Positions 1 to 8,502 are shown, numbered from the stretch's first letter. The stretch: DNA of 64,000 nucleotides from Turicibacter sp. TJ11 (GCF_021497505.1 NZ_CP069349.1:1517001-1581000); one strand, 5' to 3'. Numbers and translations are program-made. The notes: generated by a model not told the origin, from the sequence alone.

Positions 1-250
1 TAATTGAGAACTAAACTGTAACCTACCTATTTCTACCACTCTCATATTTTTAACCCTGTTTTAAAACAGATACCCCACTTTCCAAAGTATATTCAATAAT
101 ATAATGATTACCTCATTTAAGTAATTATATACTTATATAGGATTCCCTTATTTTACTATAGTTATTCTTATTATATGTGTTTTAACTATAACATTCAATA
201 CCTTATATATATAAGCCCAGATAAGTTTTTCATATCGGAAAACTTTTATG

Positions 251-295
251 CCCTACTAACGGTAGATACATTTTCTTAGAAAATGGTAGGTGACC
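251..295 (-). repeat. Hairpin module (46-nt type) in repeat copy 1
   Basis: On the minus strand it reads GGTCACCTACC, an inner hairpin ATTTTC..GAAAAT, TGTATCTACC and the closing arm AGTAGGG. It is almost the same as the third module of repeat copy 3 (35498-35543). Confidence 0.75.
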
Positions 296-299
296 TGTG

Positions 300-341
300 C
301 CCTACTAAAGGAGGAGACATGCTGCGCATGGCAGGTGACCC
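300..341 (-). repeat. Hairpin module (42-nt type) in repeat copy 1
   Basis: On the minus strand: GGGTCACCTGCC, inner hairpin ATGC-GCA-GCAT, TGTCTCCTCC, closing arm AGTAGGG. Read on the plus strand the same DNA shows AAAGGAGGAGAC followed by ATG, which looks like a ribosome binding site plus start codon. Confidence 0.8.
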
Positions 342-589
342 CTGGACGATAGTCTGCCCCAGTATTAAAGTAATTGTTCAACTAAGACTGACATACAATG
401 ATGAAATACATTTCTGTTTTTATATAGATATAAGTTCTCAGCATTATCTTGCCTTTGCTTTGAAACTTAGGTCTTCGTTTTTGATGACTAAAATAGGATT
501 TTATGCTATTCATCATTTTCTCAAGACTCTATTTAAATTTGGAACATATAATACAATAAAAAGGCAATCATCTAGTTAAGGAGGGGGCT

Positions 590-1372
590 ATGAAAAAAAA
601 ACAACTTTCAACAAACAGAGACACTAAATCACCTAAACAAAAAAAAACTCACTCCCATCACTTCGAAAAAAATATGCATAATGTCATTGAACTTTTAAAC
701 GAAAAAGTAGATGTTATGCAATCGATGATTAACGATCTTGATTTAACTCCTTCTTCTAGTGAAATGAAAAAAGAGGACAGTTCTAAGTCAGTTCCTCCCT
801 CTGAAGCGGATTTAGTCGCTTATCTACAAACGATTCTCTCAGATGATATAAGTTTAGAAGATTTAAGATTTCAATCGTTAGACGGAGCAAATATTGGCGA
901 CACTCAAACAACAGGCGATCGACTGAATGGTAGCCTTCCTATTCAAAATGCTGGTGCTTCAAATAGCGGACAAAGTGGAGCAGCCATTGTTCATCGAACA
1001 TCGTATAATTATGCCTCTGCCTCTTCACAAAATTACAGTTATGGTTTTACTAACTCTGAATTCTTTGCCTTCATCGGAAATCTCGATCCAGTTGAATATA
1101 TTTTAGTAATTACGGTGGTTGCAATTATCATTGGAGTTGAACTCAATGTCTTTGAACGACAGATTGTTGGTGGAACACTCGTTGATATTGGCGTCACACT
1201 TGGTAATATGGTTGAACAAGAACTCTTTCGATCAGCTCGTAGAAATGAAATTGTTAACCGTCAGCGTAACGAGGCAGAACAAAATGACTTTGATACGTTA
1301 TACGACAGTATTGATCAACTACAAGCAGAAATTGATCGGTTAAAAGAACAGATTGGCCAAAACCAAACATAA
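590..1372 (+). CDS. Hypothetical single-pass membrane protein with C-terminal coiled coil
   Basis: Family not recognised; 260 aa. The start is supported by AAGGAGGGGG a few bases upstream. Residues 1-75 are charged and Lys/Ser-rich. Residues 100-155 are Gly/Ser/Asn/Gln-rich and low in complexity. A hydrophobic helix lies near 168-187 (ILVITVVAIIIGVEL), followed by an amphipathic part and a heptad-like helix at about 225-256. There is no signal peptide. Only about 157 bp and 10 bp separate it from two copies of the structured repeat in opposite orientation, so it sits between inverted repeats. It has no operon partner. A role in membrane or spore-surface structure would be a guess. Confidence 0.7.
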   Translation: MKKKQLSTNRDTKSPKQKKTHSHHFEKNMHNVIELLNEKVDVMQSMINDLDLTPSSSEMKKEDSSKSVPPSEADLVAYLQTILSDDISLEDLRFQSLDGANIGDTQTTGDRLNGSLPIQNAGASNSGQSGAAIVHRTSYNYASASSQNYSYGFTNSEFFAFIGNLDPVEYILVITVVAIIIGVELNVFERQIVGGTLVDIGVTLGNMVEQELFRSARRNEIVNRQRNEAEQNDFDTLYDSIDQLQAEIDRLKEQIGQNQT

Positions 1373-1382
1373 AAAGGACGTC

Positions 1383-1510
1383 TATATAGAAACAGAAATG
1401 TATTTCATCATTGTATATCAGTCTTAGTTAAGCAATTACTTTAATACTGAGGCAGACTATAGTCCAGCTAAAAGTTTTCCGATATGAAAAACTTATCTGG
1501 ACTTATATAG
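1383..1510 (+). repeat. Structured intergenic repeat, copy 2 (empty)
   Basis: About 128 bp, nearly identical to copy 5 at 57053-57181. It begins TATATAGAAACAGAAATG and ends CTTATCTGGACTTATATA. Internal pairing includes GAAAT/ATTTC, AGTCTTAG with CTGAGGCAGACT, and GTCCAG with CTGGAC. The loop after GTCCAG goes straight into CTAAAAGTTTTCC, so this is the form without a hairpin module. Confidence 0.85.
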
Positions 1511-1555
1511 TTAAAAAGCTTGACGTCCTTTTTTAGCGTATTTTCACTAAAAATA

Positions 1556-1586
1556 TTGACTATAAGGTCAATAGATAGTTTATTAT
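1556..1586 (+). promoter_or_regulatory. Promoter with 19-bp spacer, MerR-type architecture
   Basis: TTGACT (1556-1561) and TATTAT (1581-1586) are separated by 19 bp. ACTAT and ATAGT form a dyad inside the spacer. Long spacers with an internal dyad are typical of promoters activated by MerR-family regulators of efflux genes. The motif is visible; the regulator assignment is inference. Confidence 0.4.
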
Positions 1587-1618
1587 ATTCGTATACCAAA
1601 AAGAAAGGTGAGAAAGAA

Positions 1619-2926
1619 ATGACAAAAAAATTTCTAAGTTATGCCCTTCCATCCGCGTTAGCGATGTTTATTTCATCTTTATATACAGTGATTGATGGAA
1701 TTTTCGTTGGACAAGGAGTTGGTGACTTAGCGTTAGCAGCTGTAAATGTTGTTATTCCGCTGACGATTATGCTCTTTGGAATGGCAACGATGTTTGCTGT
1801 AGGAGGTGGAGCCTTAATTTCAAAAAACTTCGGAAGCAAAGATATTGAAAATGCAAATTTGATGTTTCATCAAGTGTTTAAATTTTTACTTATCATTAGT
1901 GTTCTCATTAGTATTACCTTTGTGATCTTTGCCGGACCGATTGTTAAAGGACTTGGTGCAACACCTGATTTATATGAACCAGCTAAAACATATCTAAGAT
2001 TTTATTCTTTATTTTGTATTCCTAATATTATAGGAATTGCCTTAAACAGCTTTATTCGAAACGATGGAAATCCTAAGCTAGCCATGATTGCGACATTTTC
2101 AGGAGCAATCACCAATATTGTGCTTGACTATTTATTCATCTTCCCGCTTCAACTTGGATTATTTGGTGCAGCGATGGCAACGGGTCTTGGGCAAGTCGTG
2201 ACGGTCTGCATTATTCTGATTCATTTCATTCGTCGACAAGGTCAATTACGCTTTGGGAATGTCAAACTTGACTTTCAAATCATTAAAGAGTTTTCAAGTA
2301 TTGGCTTTCCTTCGTTCTTTGCTGAAGCAGCCTTCTCTATTATTATTTATCTAACCAATATCGCTTTAGTCAAAACGGTTGGTGAAATGGGAATGACCAC
2401 TTATAGCATCATCAATTATTTAACGACGCCTATTTATTTATTTTTATTAGGGTTAGCCTTTGGAGCACAACCACTAATTAGCTATCATTTCGGTGCTAAA
2501 GAACAAAAACCGATGATGAAATACTATCATATGACGAATCAGACGAATTACTTGATTAATTTTATCTTTATGGCTATTTGTTACTTTTTTGGTCGACCAA
2601 TCATTAGTATCTTTACTCAAGATCCAACGATCATTGAGATGGCCTATGTTGGGCTAAACATTGTTAATGCTGCTTTCATTATAATCGGTTTAAACCTAAA
2701 TACAACGATTTACTATCAAGCGATTGAAACCCCTAAATATTCAAATATAATTTGCGCTTGTCGATCAATCATTTTCTTACCCATTGTTTTATTTATGTTA
2801 ACAAATTTATTCGGACTATACGGTATTTGGTCTGCTTTACTAGTCTCAGAATTTTTAACCTATCTCTGTTTTTTAATTTTTACAAATATCAATCAGATTA
2901 CGAGGCAAGCTATTTCACTCTCTTAA
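1619..2926 (+). CDS. MATE family multidrug/cation antiporter
   Basis: Membrane exporter of the multi-antimicrobial extrusion family, expected to expel cationic drugs or metabolites using a sodium or proton gradient. The 435 aa length is normal. It has about 12 hydrophobic segments in two repeated halves, and the first half opens with the MATE-like ALPSALAMFISSLYTVIDG. The start at 1619 follows GAAAGGTGAG; the frame is open further upstream, but that stretch covers the promoter. A terminator follows at once, so it is a single-gene unit. The substrate cannot be told from sequence. Confidence 0.88.
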   Translation: MTKKFLSYALPSALAMFISSLYTVIDGIFVGQGVGDLALAAVNVVIPLTIMLFGMATMFAVGGGALISKNFGSKDIENANLMFHQVFKFLLIISVLISITFVIFAGPIVKGLGATPDLYEPAKTYLRFYSLFCIPNIIGIALNSFIRNDGNPKLAMIATFSGAITNIVLDYLFIFPLQLGLFGAAMATGLGQVVTVCIILIHFIRRQGQLRFGNVKLDFQIIKEFSSIGFPSFFAEAAFSIIIYLTNIALVKTVGEMGMTTYSIINYLTTPIYLFLLGLAFGAQPLISYHFGAKEQKPMMKYYHMTNQTNYLINFIFMAICYFFGRPIISIFTQDPTIIEMAYVGLNIVNAAFIIIGLNLNTTIYYQAIETPKYSNIICACRSIIFLPIVLFMLTNLFGLYGIWSALLVSEFLTYLCFLIFTNINQITRQAISLS

Positions 2927-2953
2927 AAACGATTCAATCGAATCGTTTTTTAA
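2925..2953 (+). terminator. Rho-independent terminator after the MATE gene
   Basis: AAAACGATTC / GAATCGTTTT inverted repeat with a four-base loop, followed by a T run. Confidence 0.8.
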
Positions 2954-3169
2954 TTTCAAGCAAAAAATCATCCTAAAACGGGTGATTCGATTATGCTTAA
3001 TAAATTCATCGTTATTAATCTTAGTCATAAAAAAGCTTAAAGAACGAATATTGCTTTAAGTATATATTTTTTATTAGCGAACATCTTAAACACTCTTATG
3101 TAAATTTCTCCAATAACACCATACACTTTATGATAAATACGCTCATCTGACGTCTTTCATGATTTCTTT

Positions 3170-3256
3170 TTATATCTCTAACTCAAAGCTGTATTCATTA
3201 TAACCGGCTAGAATGACTAAAATACTCACTTCAATGACTTCTAATAACTGCTTCAT
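3170..3256 (-). CDS. Candidate 28-aa small membrane peptide
   Basis: Not recognised. The short frame starts with ATG 7 nt after AAAGGAG, a much better ribosome binding site than chance frames here have. It encodes MKQLLEVIEVSILVILAG then a short polar tail (YNEYSFELEI). The first 18 residues could form one hydrophobic helix, as in small membrane regulators or type I toxins. It lies alone in a 440-bp gap between convergent transcription units; the rest of that gap (2954-3368) shows only a weak hairpin near 3036-3060. Confidence 0.4.
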   Translation of the reverse strand: MKQLLEVIEVSILVILAGYNEYSFELEI

Positions 3257-3354
3257 TAAGTTATCTCCTTTTTATTTGATGAATTTTTTCTATCTTCCAT
3301 CATTTATTACTATCTTTAGTATTTCTATTATTTGGTTATTTATTCAATTATCTA

Positions 3355-3385
3355 GAAAAAAGTCAGGATTACTCTCCTGACTTTA
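3355..3385 (-). terminator. Terminator overlapping the hydrolase stop codon
   Basis: On the minus strand AAAGTCAGGA, a short loop containing the stop, TCCTGACTTTTTT. Confidence 0.75.
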
Positions 3386-4334
3386 CATATTTGTTTATAA
3401 ATTGATAAATTCTATCAAAATATTCATCTTCTATTTTAATATCCGCTTCACAATGACCTAATCCATCAATATACCATAACTCTTTACTTTCATGTGGAAT
3501 GGCATCAAAAATATGTTGACTACTTTCGGGTGGTGTGACCCTGTCTTCTTTTCCATGAATTAAAAGAACAGGTACGGTGATATTTTTCACCGCATCAACG
3601 GGCTGAATATCATCATACGTTAAATCTTCCTTAACTTTTAAGAAGACATTTCCTGCCCACTTTGCAAATCGAACCGGTAACAATGGAATTTTTTTCGCAA
3701 TAATTCCAAGTTCTACGGCACTCTCCATTGTATGATACGGAGCATCTAATACATAAAAATTAACATTCTTACTTTCTTCATTTAATTCTGTATGCATCGT
3801 TGAAGTCGCTGCTCCCATTGAAAATCCATGAACTCCGACAACTCCCTCAGGATAAAGATTTCGTGTATAATCGGCCACAGCCTCTAAGTCAAAACGTTCA
3901 TACAACCCAAACGTGAAATTATCTCCGCCTGTTAATCCTGTATTTCTCTGATGATAAACCACCACATTATAACCGTTCTCTAAGTAATTAAAAGCTACAT
4001 TTAAAACTTCATGATAATTACTTCCAATTCCATGAACAACAATCATAGCATCTGACGTTTCTTGATTTGATGTGATACAAAGCGTTTCAATCTCATATCC
4101 ATTGACTTCACTGTTTATAAAAACCGTCTCATGTTCATATTTCTCAAGAGTATCAAGTACTTTATCCTCTCGATTAGCATAAAAAGCTTCCATCTCATCC
4201 GCTTTAACAGATGCTTTTTTACCAACTGTTCCATCATAAACCATACCACCTACAATCCAAGTGGCCGCACCAACCACCGCAGCAGTTGCTGTCGCTACAA
4301 TTCCAGATCCAATGACGACTTTCTTTTTTTTCAT
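3369..4334 (-). CDS. Alpha/beta hydrolase, membrane-anchored
   Basis: Serine hydrolase of the alpha/beta fold, about 321 aa. An N-terminal Lys cluster and hydrophobic Ala/Val helix (residues about 5-32) look like a signal anchor placing the enzyme outside the membrane. VVHGIG is the oxyanion strand and GFSMG (near residue 172) the nucleophile elbow. HGKEDRVTP supplies the acid and GLGHCE near the C-terminus the histidine. The start is ATG 4334; a GTG two codons upstream is possible. It resembles the BAAT/YqkD-type esterase group. Substrate unknown; no operon partners. Confidence 0.8.
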   Translation of the reverse strand: MKKKKVVIGSGIVATATAAVVGAATWIVGGMVYDGTVGKKASVKADEMEAFYANREDKVLDTLEKYEHETVFINSEVNGYEIETLCITSNQETSDAMIVVHGIGSNYHEVLNVAFNYLENGYNVVVYHQRNTGLTGGDNFTFGLYERFDLEAVADYTRNLYPEGVVGVHGFSMGAATSTMHTELNEESKNVNFYVLDAPYHTMESAVELGIIAKKIPLLPVRFAKWAGNVFLKVKEDLTYDDIQPVDAVKNITVPVLLIHGKEDRVTPPESSQHIFDAIPHESKELWYIDGLGHCEADIKIEDEYFDRIYQFINKYVKSGE

Positions 4335-4508
4335 TGCCACACCCCACTCATTTTAAGTTCAAATAAATTTTTACTTATTATAACAAATAATAGTTTGGAT
4401 ATCAAATTTTTAAAATTGTAAACATTTTACACTTATATTCACCACATTCAAATCCAAACTATACTTGTTGTGTCAAACAACAAACTTCTAAGTCTGGAGG
4501 ATTTTGAT

Positions 4509-4673
4509 ATGTTAGAAAAAAATCCAAGTATCAAATGTAACGTCAGCAGTTGTAAGTTTAATAATAAAAATAAACACTACTGTAAATTAGAGACAATCAA
4601 AATCGGAACACATGAAAAAAATCCGATTCAAGTAGAATGTACAGATTGTCAATCATTTGAACTTCAAGAATAG
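4509..4673 (+). CDS. DUF1540 small cysteine-rich protein
   Basis: A 54-aa protein with four conserved cysteines arranged C-x4-C-x8-C then C-x2-C (IKCNVSSCKF, HYCK, ECTDCQSF), the pattern of the DUF1540 family found in spore-forming Firmicutes. The Cys spacing suggests metal binding. The start at 4509 is chosen because CTGGAGG lies 8 nt upstream; an open frame to 4470 lacks a binding site. Function unknown, with a sporulation link known only by family association. Confidence 0.8.
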   Translation: MLEKNPSIKCNVSSCKFNNKNKHYCKLETIKIGTHEKNPIQVECTDCQSFELQE

Positions 4674-4697
4674 CTTAATCCTCTCCTAATATCTTTT

Positions 4698-4727
4698 AGC
4701 TAGATCACATTGATCTAGCTTTTTTTA
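4698..4727 (+). terminator. Terminator after the DUF1540 gene
   Basis: AGCTAGATCA / TGATCTAGCT perfect stem with a short loop and a run of seven T. Confidence 0.85.
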
Positions 4728-4796
4728 TGATTCATCTTATCAAAAGACCTTTAAGTTAAAGGTTGTTTCAATAGAACGTCTTTGATGAACGATCAA

Positions 4797-4824
4797 AAAA
4801 ACTCCATCTTTGTGGAGTTTTAAA
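4797..4824 (-). terminator. Terminator for the 4833-5153 gene
   Basis: AAAACTCCA / TGGAGTTTT stem with A and T runs on either side, so it may work in both directions. Confidence 0.7.
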
Positions 4825-4832
4825 CCTAAATA

Positions 4833-5153
4833 TTATAAGAAAACTATCTCAAGTAATCCTAAAAGGATGGAAACAGTTAATAGGACCTTAGCTAACATTA
4901 GTTTATTTCGATAATATCCAAAAATTCCAATGATACTTAATCCACCTGTCAGCCAACCTACTAACTTTAACATCATAAAGTTAGACGGAAGCGATCCAAC
5001 AAAAATCCAAACGATAGATAAACTTAATAAAAAAGATGCATAAATCATTGTTTGTTGAAGTTTTTGACGTTTAGTCGTCCACATAAACCAAACAAAAATG
5101 AATGATAAAACAAATAAACTCATCATAAAGATAGATAAAATGCCTAATGCCAT
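4833..5153 (-). CDS. Hypothetical four-helix membrane protein
   Basis: Not recognised; 106 aa. It has four hydrophobic segments separated by short basic or polar loops (for example TTKRQKLQQ after the first helix and YYRNKL before the last). ATG 5153 is chosen because AAAGGAGGAG lies just upstream; the longer frame to 5210 would put this binding site inside the gene. Single gene with its own terminator. Confidence 0.65.
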   Translation of the reverse strand: MALGILSIFMMSLFVLSFIFVWFMWTTKRQKLQQTMIYASFLLSLSIVWIFVGSLPSNFMMLKLVGWLTGGLSIIGIFGYYRNKLMLAKVLLTVSILLGLLEIVFL

Positions 5154-5389
5154 TTTAAATTCTCCTCCTTTATCTTTAGCAAAAAAATGTTGAATGATCT
5201 TATTTTTCAAATTAATAAGTATAGACTATTATATCGCTGTCATTACTTTTTATCAAATAAATCATACTAAATTATGATATACTTCTTTATATATCTTATG
5301 TTTATAAATTTATTCTAACCATTAAAAATGATCTGAATGAAGATGATTTAACATTATTTTAGTATTTTAAAAAAGTAGAGGCACTAACT

Positions 5390-6418
5390 ATGAAAACTCC
5401 TGTTAAAACCGTTAAAGAATTTCGTGAAACAGTTTTATCTGAATTAAATTTTACCGGTACGAAAGAAAAATACTGTACTTTATACCAAAACAAAAAAAAT
5501 CCACAAAACGGATTTTTCTTATTATATGAACGTCCTAACTATTATGAGTTTGGAATCGCTGATTATACCATCGATCACTCGTTTACAATCCACTTTGATA
5601 ATCCACAACGACTCGTCCGTTTAGGAACCGTGTATAAAGGAACGACTGAATTTCAATTAGATAACGCTCCTGTTTCCTCATTCAAACCTTCTTCTTTTTT
5701 TGTCGTCGAGCAAGATCTTAAAGGAAAGCAAACTTGGCATCAAGGGCAACATTTTCATGGCGCAGAAATTACGATTTATGAAGCTTACTTTAATGAAGTC
5801 ATTCAACCCTTATTAAAAAAAGAAGTTGATTTTGATTTTTTTATCAAAAACTATACCTATAATTATCTTCCACTTGAAGTGATGTCCATTATTCAGTCGA
5901 TGCAAGCTCTCTCTAACAAAAACGCACTTGATCCTCTACAGCTTGAATCGGCTTTACTACAATGCATCTCAATTATTATTCAAACGATTGAAGAGTCACC
6001 TAATAATGCATTTACTCATCAACTTTATTATGGAAAAATAAAAATTGGAACTGATCGCTATTTGCATTTAAGTGCCCAAGATATCGGGCGTATTCAACAA
6101 GCTCATGATATTTTAACGAAACATGTCGAAGCTCCACCGACCATCGATAAACTGAGTGAGATGGTTTTACTCAATCCACAAAAATTACAAGCGGGATTTT
6201 CATATTACTATCATCAATCAATCGGAGACTTTATCACCTCATTAAAAATGACATTAGCCGCTAACTTATTATGTACGACTGAGATGAGGATTTCAGATAT
6301 TTCAAAAAAAGTAGGCTATCTTTATCCGAGTAACTTTATTAAAATGTTTAAACAAACGTATGATTGCACTCCGCTACAATACCGTAACTATCATAAAAAC
6401 CCAAAAAACAGCTTATAA
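5390..6418 (+). CDS. AraC family transcriptional regulator
   Basis: 342 aa with the AraC/XylS double helix-turn-helix in the last 110 residues (first helix pair around PPTIDKLSEMVLLNPQKL, then MRISDISKKVGYLYPSNFIKMFKQTYDCTPLQYR). The N-terminal 220 residues are a probable sensing domain without recognised motifs. AraC proteins of this layout often sit beside siderophore uptake genes and respond to the ferric siderophore (YbtA-type). Here it converges on the MFS and ABC uptake operon, so iron control of that operon is a reasonable inference. Weak ribosome binding site (AGAGG). Confidence 0.8.
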   Translation: MKTPVKTVKEFRETVLSELNFTGTKEKYCTLYQNKKNPQNGFFLLYERPNYYEFGIADYTIDHSFTIHFDNPQRLVRLGTVYKGTTEFQLDNAPVSSFKPSSFFVVEQDLKGKQTWHQGQHFHGAEITIYEAYFNEVIQPLLKKEVDFDFFIKNYTYNYLPLEVMSIIQSMQALSNKNALDPLQLESALLQCISIIIQTIEESPNNAFTHQLYYGKIKIGTDRYLHLSAQDIGRIQQAHDILTKHVEAPPTIDKLSEMVLLNPQKLQAGFSYYYHQSIGDFITSLKMTLAANLLCTTEMRISDISKKVGYLYPSNFIKMFKQTYDCTPLQYRNYHKNPKNSL

Positions 6419-6433
6419 AAAGCTGTTTTTTTA
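6405..6433. terminator. Bidirectional terminator between araC-type gene and MFS gene
   Basis: AAAACAGCTT..AAGCTGTTTTTTT stem. It overlaps the end of the AraC gene and lies at the end of the leftward operon. Confidence 0.75.
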
Positions 6434-7678
6434 ATCTTTAATTTGTAACACATTCCAACGAACCAGTAGCGTGACTCCAAAAACTAAACTAGCCGCTAAA
6501 TAAATGAGCCAATAAATTTGATCAACAAATACTTCAATTAATCCACCAAATAAAATTTGCCCAAGCGGAATACATAACACCGCAAATGCCGATCCAAACG
6601 CTAACACTTTTCCTAATACTGAGCTTTCGGTTTCTTCATATAAGTAAGTTGAACTTAGCACATTCGCAATTCCTAAAACACCCATGATGATCATCCCAAA
6701 AAGAGTAAATAACGCCACACTAACAAACGACGAACTGTATCCTTTTTGAAATAAAAAAACAGACATTCCCATTAAAGCCATTGAAATCGATGTTAAATAT
6801 AAAGTTTGATGAATTCGTTTAATATGAAACATCGCTGGTTTTAAGGTAATAATGAACCCGCCAATAATCATTCCTAGTGCAATTAATCCCTCAGCAACTC
6901 CATAAACTTCTGATGACAAATTAAACGTTACTTTAATTAAATAAGGGGCAGCAACACTAAAGACAGGCACTAAAAACAAATTATAAAATCCCGAAAATAA
7001 TAACATTCGAAAGACAATCGGGTTTTTATCTTTTAAGTACGTATAACTTTCTTTCATATCTAATAAGAAGACGGACATAAAGTTTTCTTTTTTCGTTGAT
7101 TTTTCATGAGGAATTTCTAAAAATAACTCTAAAATAGCTGAAAATATAAAGCTCACTAAATTAAATACCACGACACCTGAAATCCCAAAGAATCCATATA
7201 ATAATCCTGCTAAAATAGGACCTAAAAAATTACTAAGAGATGAAACTTGTTGAATAATGGCATTCGCTCGAACGAGATTCTCCTTTTTTATTATAACTGG
7301 AATACACGTATTAACGACTGGTTGATAAATAGTTGAAATCGTTGATAATACAATCATCACCAAAGCGACGATCCATACTTGATCATTTCCATGAAATAAA
7401 ACAGTGGCATAAATAGCTAATAAAATCGCACTAATCACATCTAATCCAATCATTAAATGCTTCTTATTTCCTCGATCCGCTAAAATCCCCGCTACGGGAG
7501 AAACTAATACGACAGGAATCATCGAGATAGCTAAAATACTAGCAAACACACTCGCCGATCCTGTTAAATCTAACAAATATAACGACAAAGCAAATCGTTG
7601 AATCGAACTTCCAAACAGCGAAATAATTTGTCCTATAACTAATAATGTAAAGTTTTTATGAGATAACCGAGTTGACAT
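6431..7678 (-). CDS. MFS transporter, possible siderophore exporter
   Basis: Twelve-helix major facilitator of the MFS_3 / enterobactin-exporter and macrolide-efflux type, 415 aa. The first loop has the MFS motif A variant AGILADRGNKKH. It is the last gene of the leftward operon, 8 nt after the ATPase gene, and is preceded by TAGGAG. Its place with ferric-siderophore uptake genes suggests export of a siderophore or of the deferrated carrier, but no biosynthesis genes are nearby, so the cell may use foreign siderophores. Drug efflux remains possible. Confidence 0.8.
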   Translation of the reverse strand: MSTRLSHKNFTLLVIGQIISLFGSSIQRFALSLYLLDLTGSASVFASILAISMIPVVLVSPVAGILADRGNKKHLMIGLDVISAILLAIYATVLFHGNDQVWIVALVMIVLSTISTIYQPVVNTCIPVIIKKENLVRANAIIQQVSSLSNFLGPILAGLLYGFFGISGVVVFNLVSFIFSAILELFLEIPHEKSTKKENFMSVFLLDMKESYTYLKDKNPIVFRMLLFSGFYNLFLVPVFSVAAPYLIKVTFNLSSEVYGVAEGLIALGMIIGGFIITLKPAMFHIKRIHQTLYLTSISMALMGMSVFLFQKGYSSSFVSVALFTLFGMIIMGVLGIANVLSSTYLYEETESSVLGKVLAFGSAFAVLCIPLGQILFGGLIEVFVDQIYWLIYLAASLVFGVTLLVRWNVLQIKD

Positions 7679-7686
7679 AACGACTC

Positions 7687-8484
7687 CTAACTAGCACTTT
7701 CTTCTTTTAGATGAAAATCAACACAAATAGGATATTGTTTTGTTTCATCTAATTGTAACGTGGCTTGAATTCCATATAGTGCAAATAAATTTTCCTCTGT
7801 AATAACATCTAGAGGTTTTCCAAAGAAGATGACTTCCCCTTCTTTGACTCCCACTAAATAATCAGCAAATTTCGTTGCATTATTTAATTCATGTAAAACC
7901 ATCACAATCGTGCGGTTTTCTTCTTCATTTAATTTTTTTAACAACATTAAAATTTCAAGTTGATGAGCTAAATCAAGATAAGTCGTCGGTTCATCTAAAA
8001 CCAAAATTTCTGTTTCCTGTGCCAAAGCCATCGCAATCCACGCACGTTGACGTTGACCTCCTGATAATGAATCAACTGTTCGATTCGCTAATTCAAAAAT
8101 CCCCGTGACTTTCATCGCCCAATTAATCATTTCAAGATCTTTTTCTTTAAGTCCACTCATTGCTTTTTGATGTGGAAATCGACCATAAGATACCAGCTCT
8201 TTAACTAAAAGCCCCGACGGAACAATTGGACTTTGAGGTAACACTGCCATCTTTTTTGCAATCTCTTTAGGCGCTTGTGATTTTAAACTCATACCATCTA
8301 ATTTAATTTCTCCTTTTTTAGGTGTAATGATACGAGCAATACTTTTTAAAAGCGTTGATTTTCCACATCCATTCGATCCGATAATCATCGTGATTTTTCC
8401 TTTTGGAATTTCTAAATTCATATTTTTAATGATGTATTTATCTTCATACGCAACATCTAAATTTTGAACAGAAATTGCATTCAT
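7687..8484 (-). CDS. Iron-siderophore ABC transporter ATP-binding protein (FecE/FepC type)
   Basis: Cytoplasmic ATPase powering uptake. Walker A is GSNGCGKST (near residue 38), the Q-loop lies in AVLPQSP, the signature is LSGGQRQRAWIA, Walker B is ILVLDEPTTYLD and the switch histidine is in VLHELN. DEPTTYLDLAHQ is characteristic of the FecE/FhuC/BtuD subgroup. ATG 8484 is chosen because GGAGG lies 6 nt upstream; the ATG at 8490 abuts that site. It is third in the binding protein - permease - permease - ATPase - MFS operon. Confidence 0.93.
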   Translation of the reverse strand: MNAISVQNLDVAYEDKYIIKNMNLEIPKGKITMIIGSNGCGKSTLLKSIARIITPKKGEIKLDGMSLKSQAPKEIAKKMAVLPQSPIVPSGLLVKELVSYGRFPHQKAMSGLKEKDLEMINWAMKVTGIFELANRTVDSLSGGQRQRAWIAMALAQETEILVLDEPTTYLDLAHQLEILMLLKKLNEEENRTIVMVLHELNNATKFADYLVGVKEGEVIFFGKPLDVITEENLFALYGIQATLQLDETKQYPICVDFHLKEESAS

Positions 8485-8502
8485 AGACATCCTCCACTCT
8501 GC

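Larger units (their letters stand above)
204..432 (-). repeat. Structured intergenic repeat, copy 1, carrying two hairpin modules
   Basis: Reverse-oriented copy of a repeat also seen at 1383-1510, 31474-31660, 35324-35590 and 57053-57181. Shared landmarks on its own strand are a GAAAT..ATTTC hairpin, a stem around AGTCTTAG..CTGGGGCAGACT, then GTCCAG..CTGGGC closing a loop that contains AAAAGTTTTCCGATATG. In the loop, where copies 2 and 5 have only CT, this copy holds two tandem hairpin modules (251-295 and 300-341). An apparent open frame over 283-579 comes from this repeat and is not called a gene. Confidence 0.85.

Noticed and set aside
204-432. Repeat considered as a c-di-GMP, T-box or other known riboswitch
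   Set aside because: None of the conserved cores I know for those classes is present, and copies lie in both orientations relative to neighbouring genes.
283-579. 98-codon open frame
   Set aside because: It runs through repeat copy 1 and its modules. The start coincides with a module stem, the product has no family features, and the real gene with a proper binding site starts at 590.
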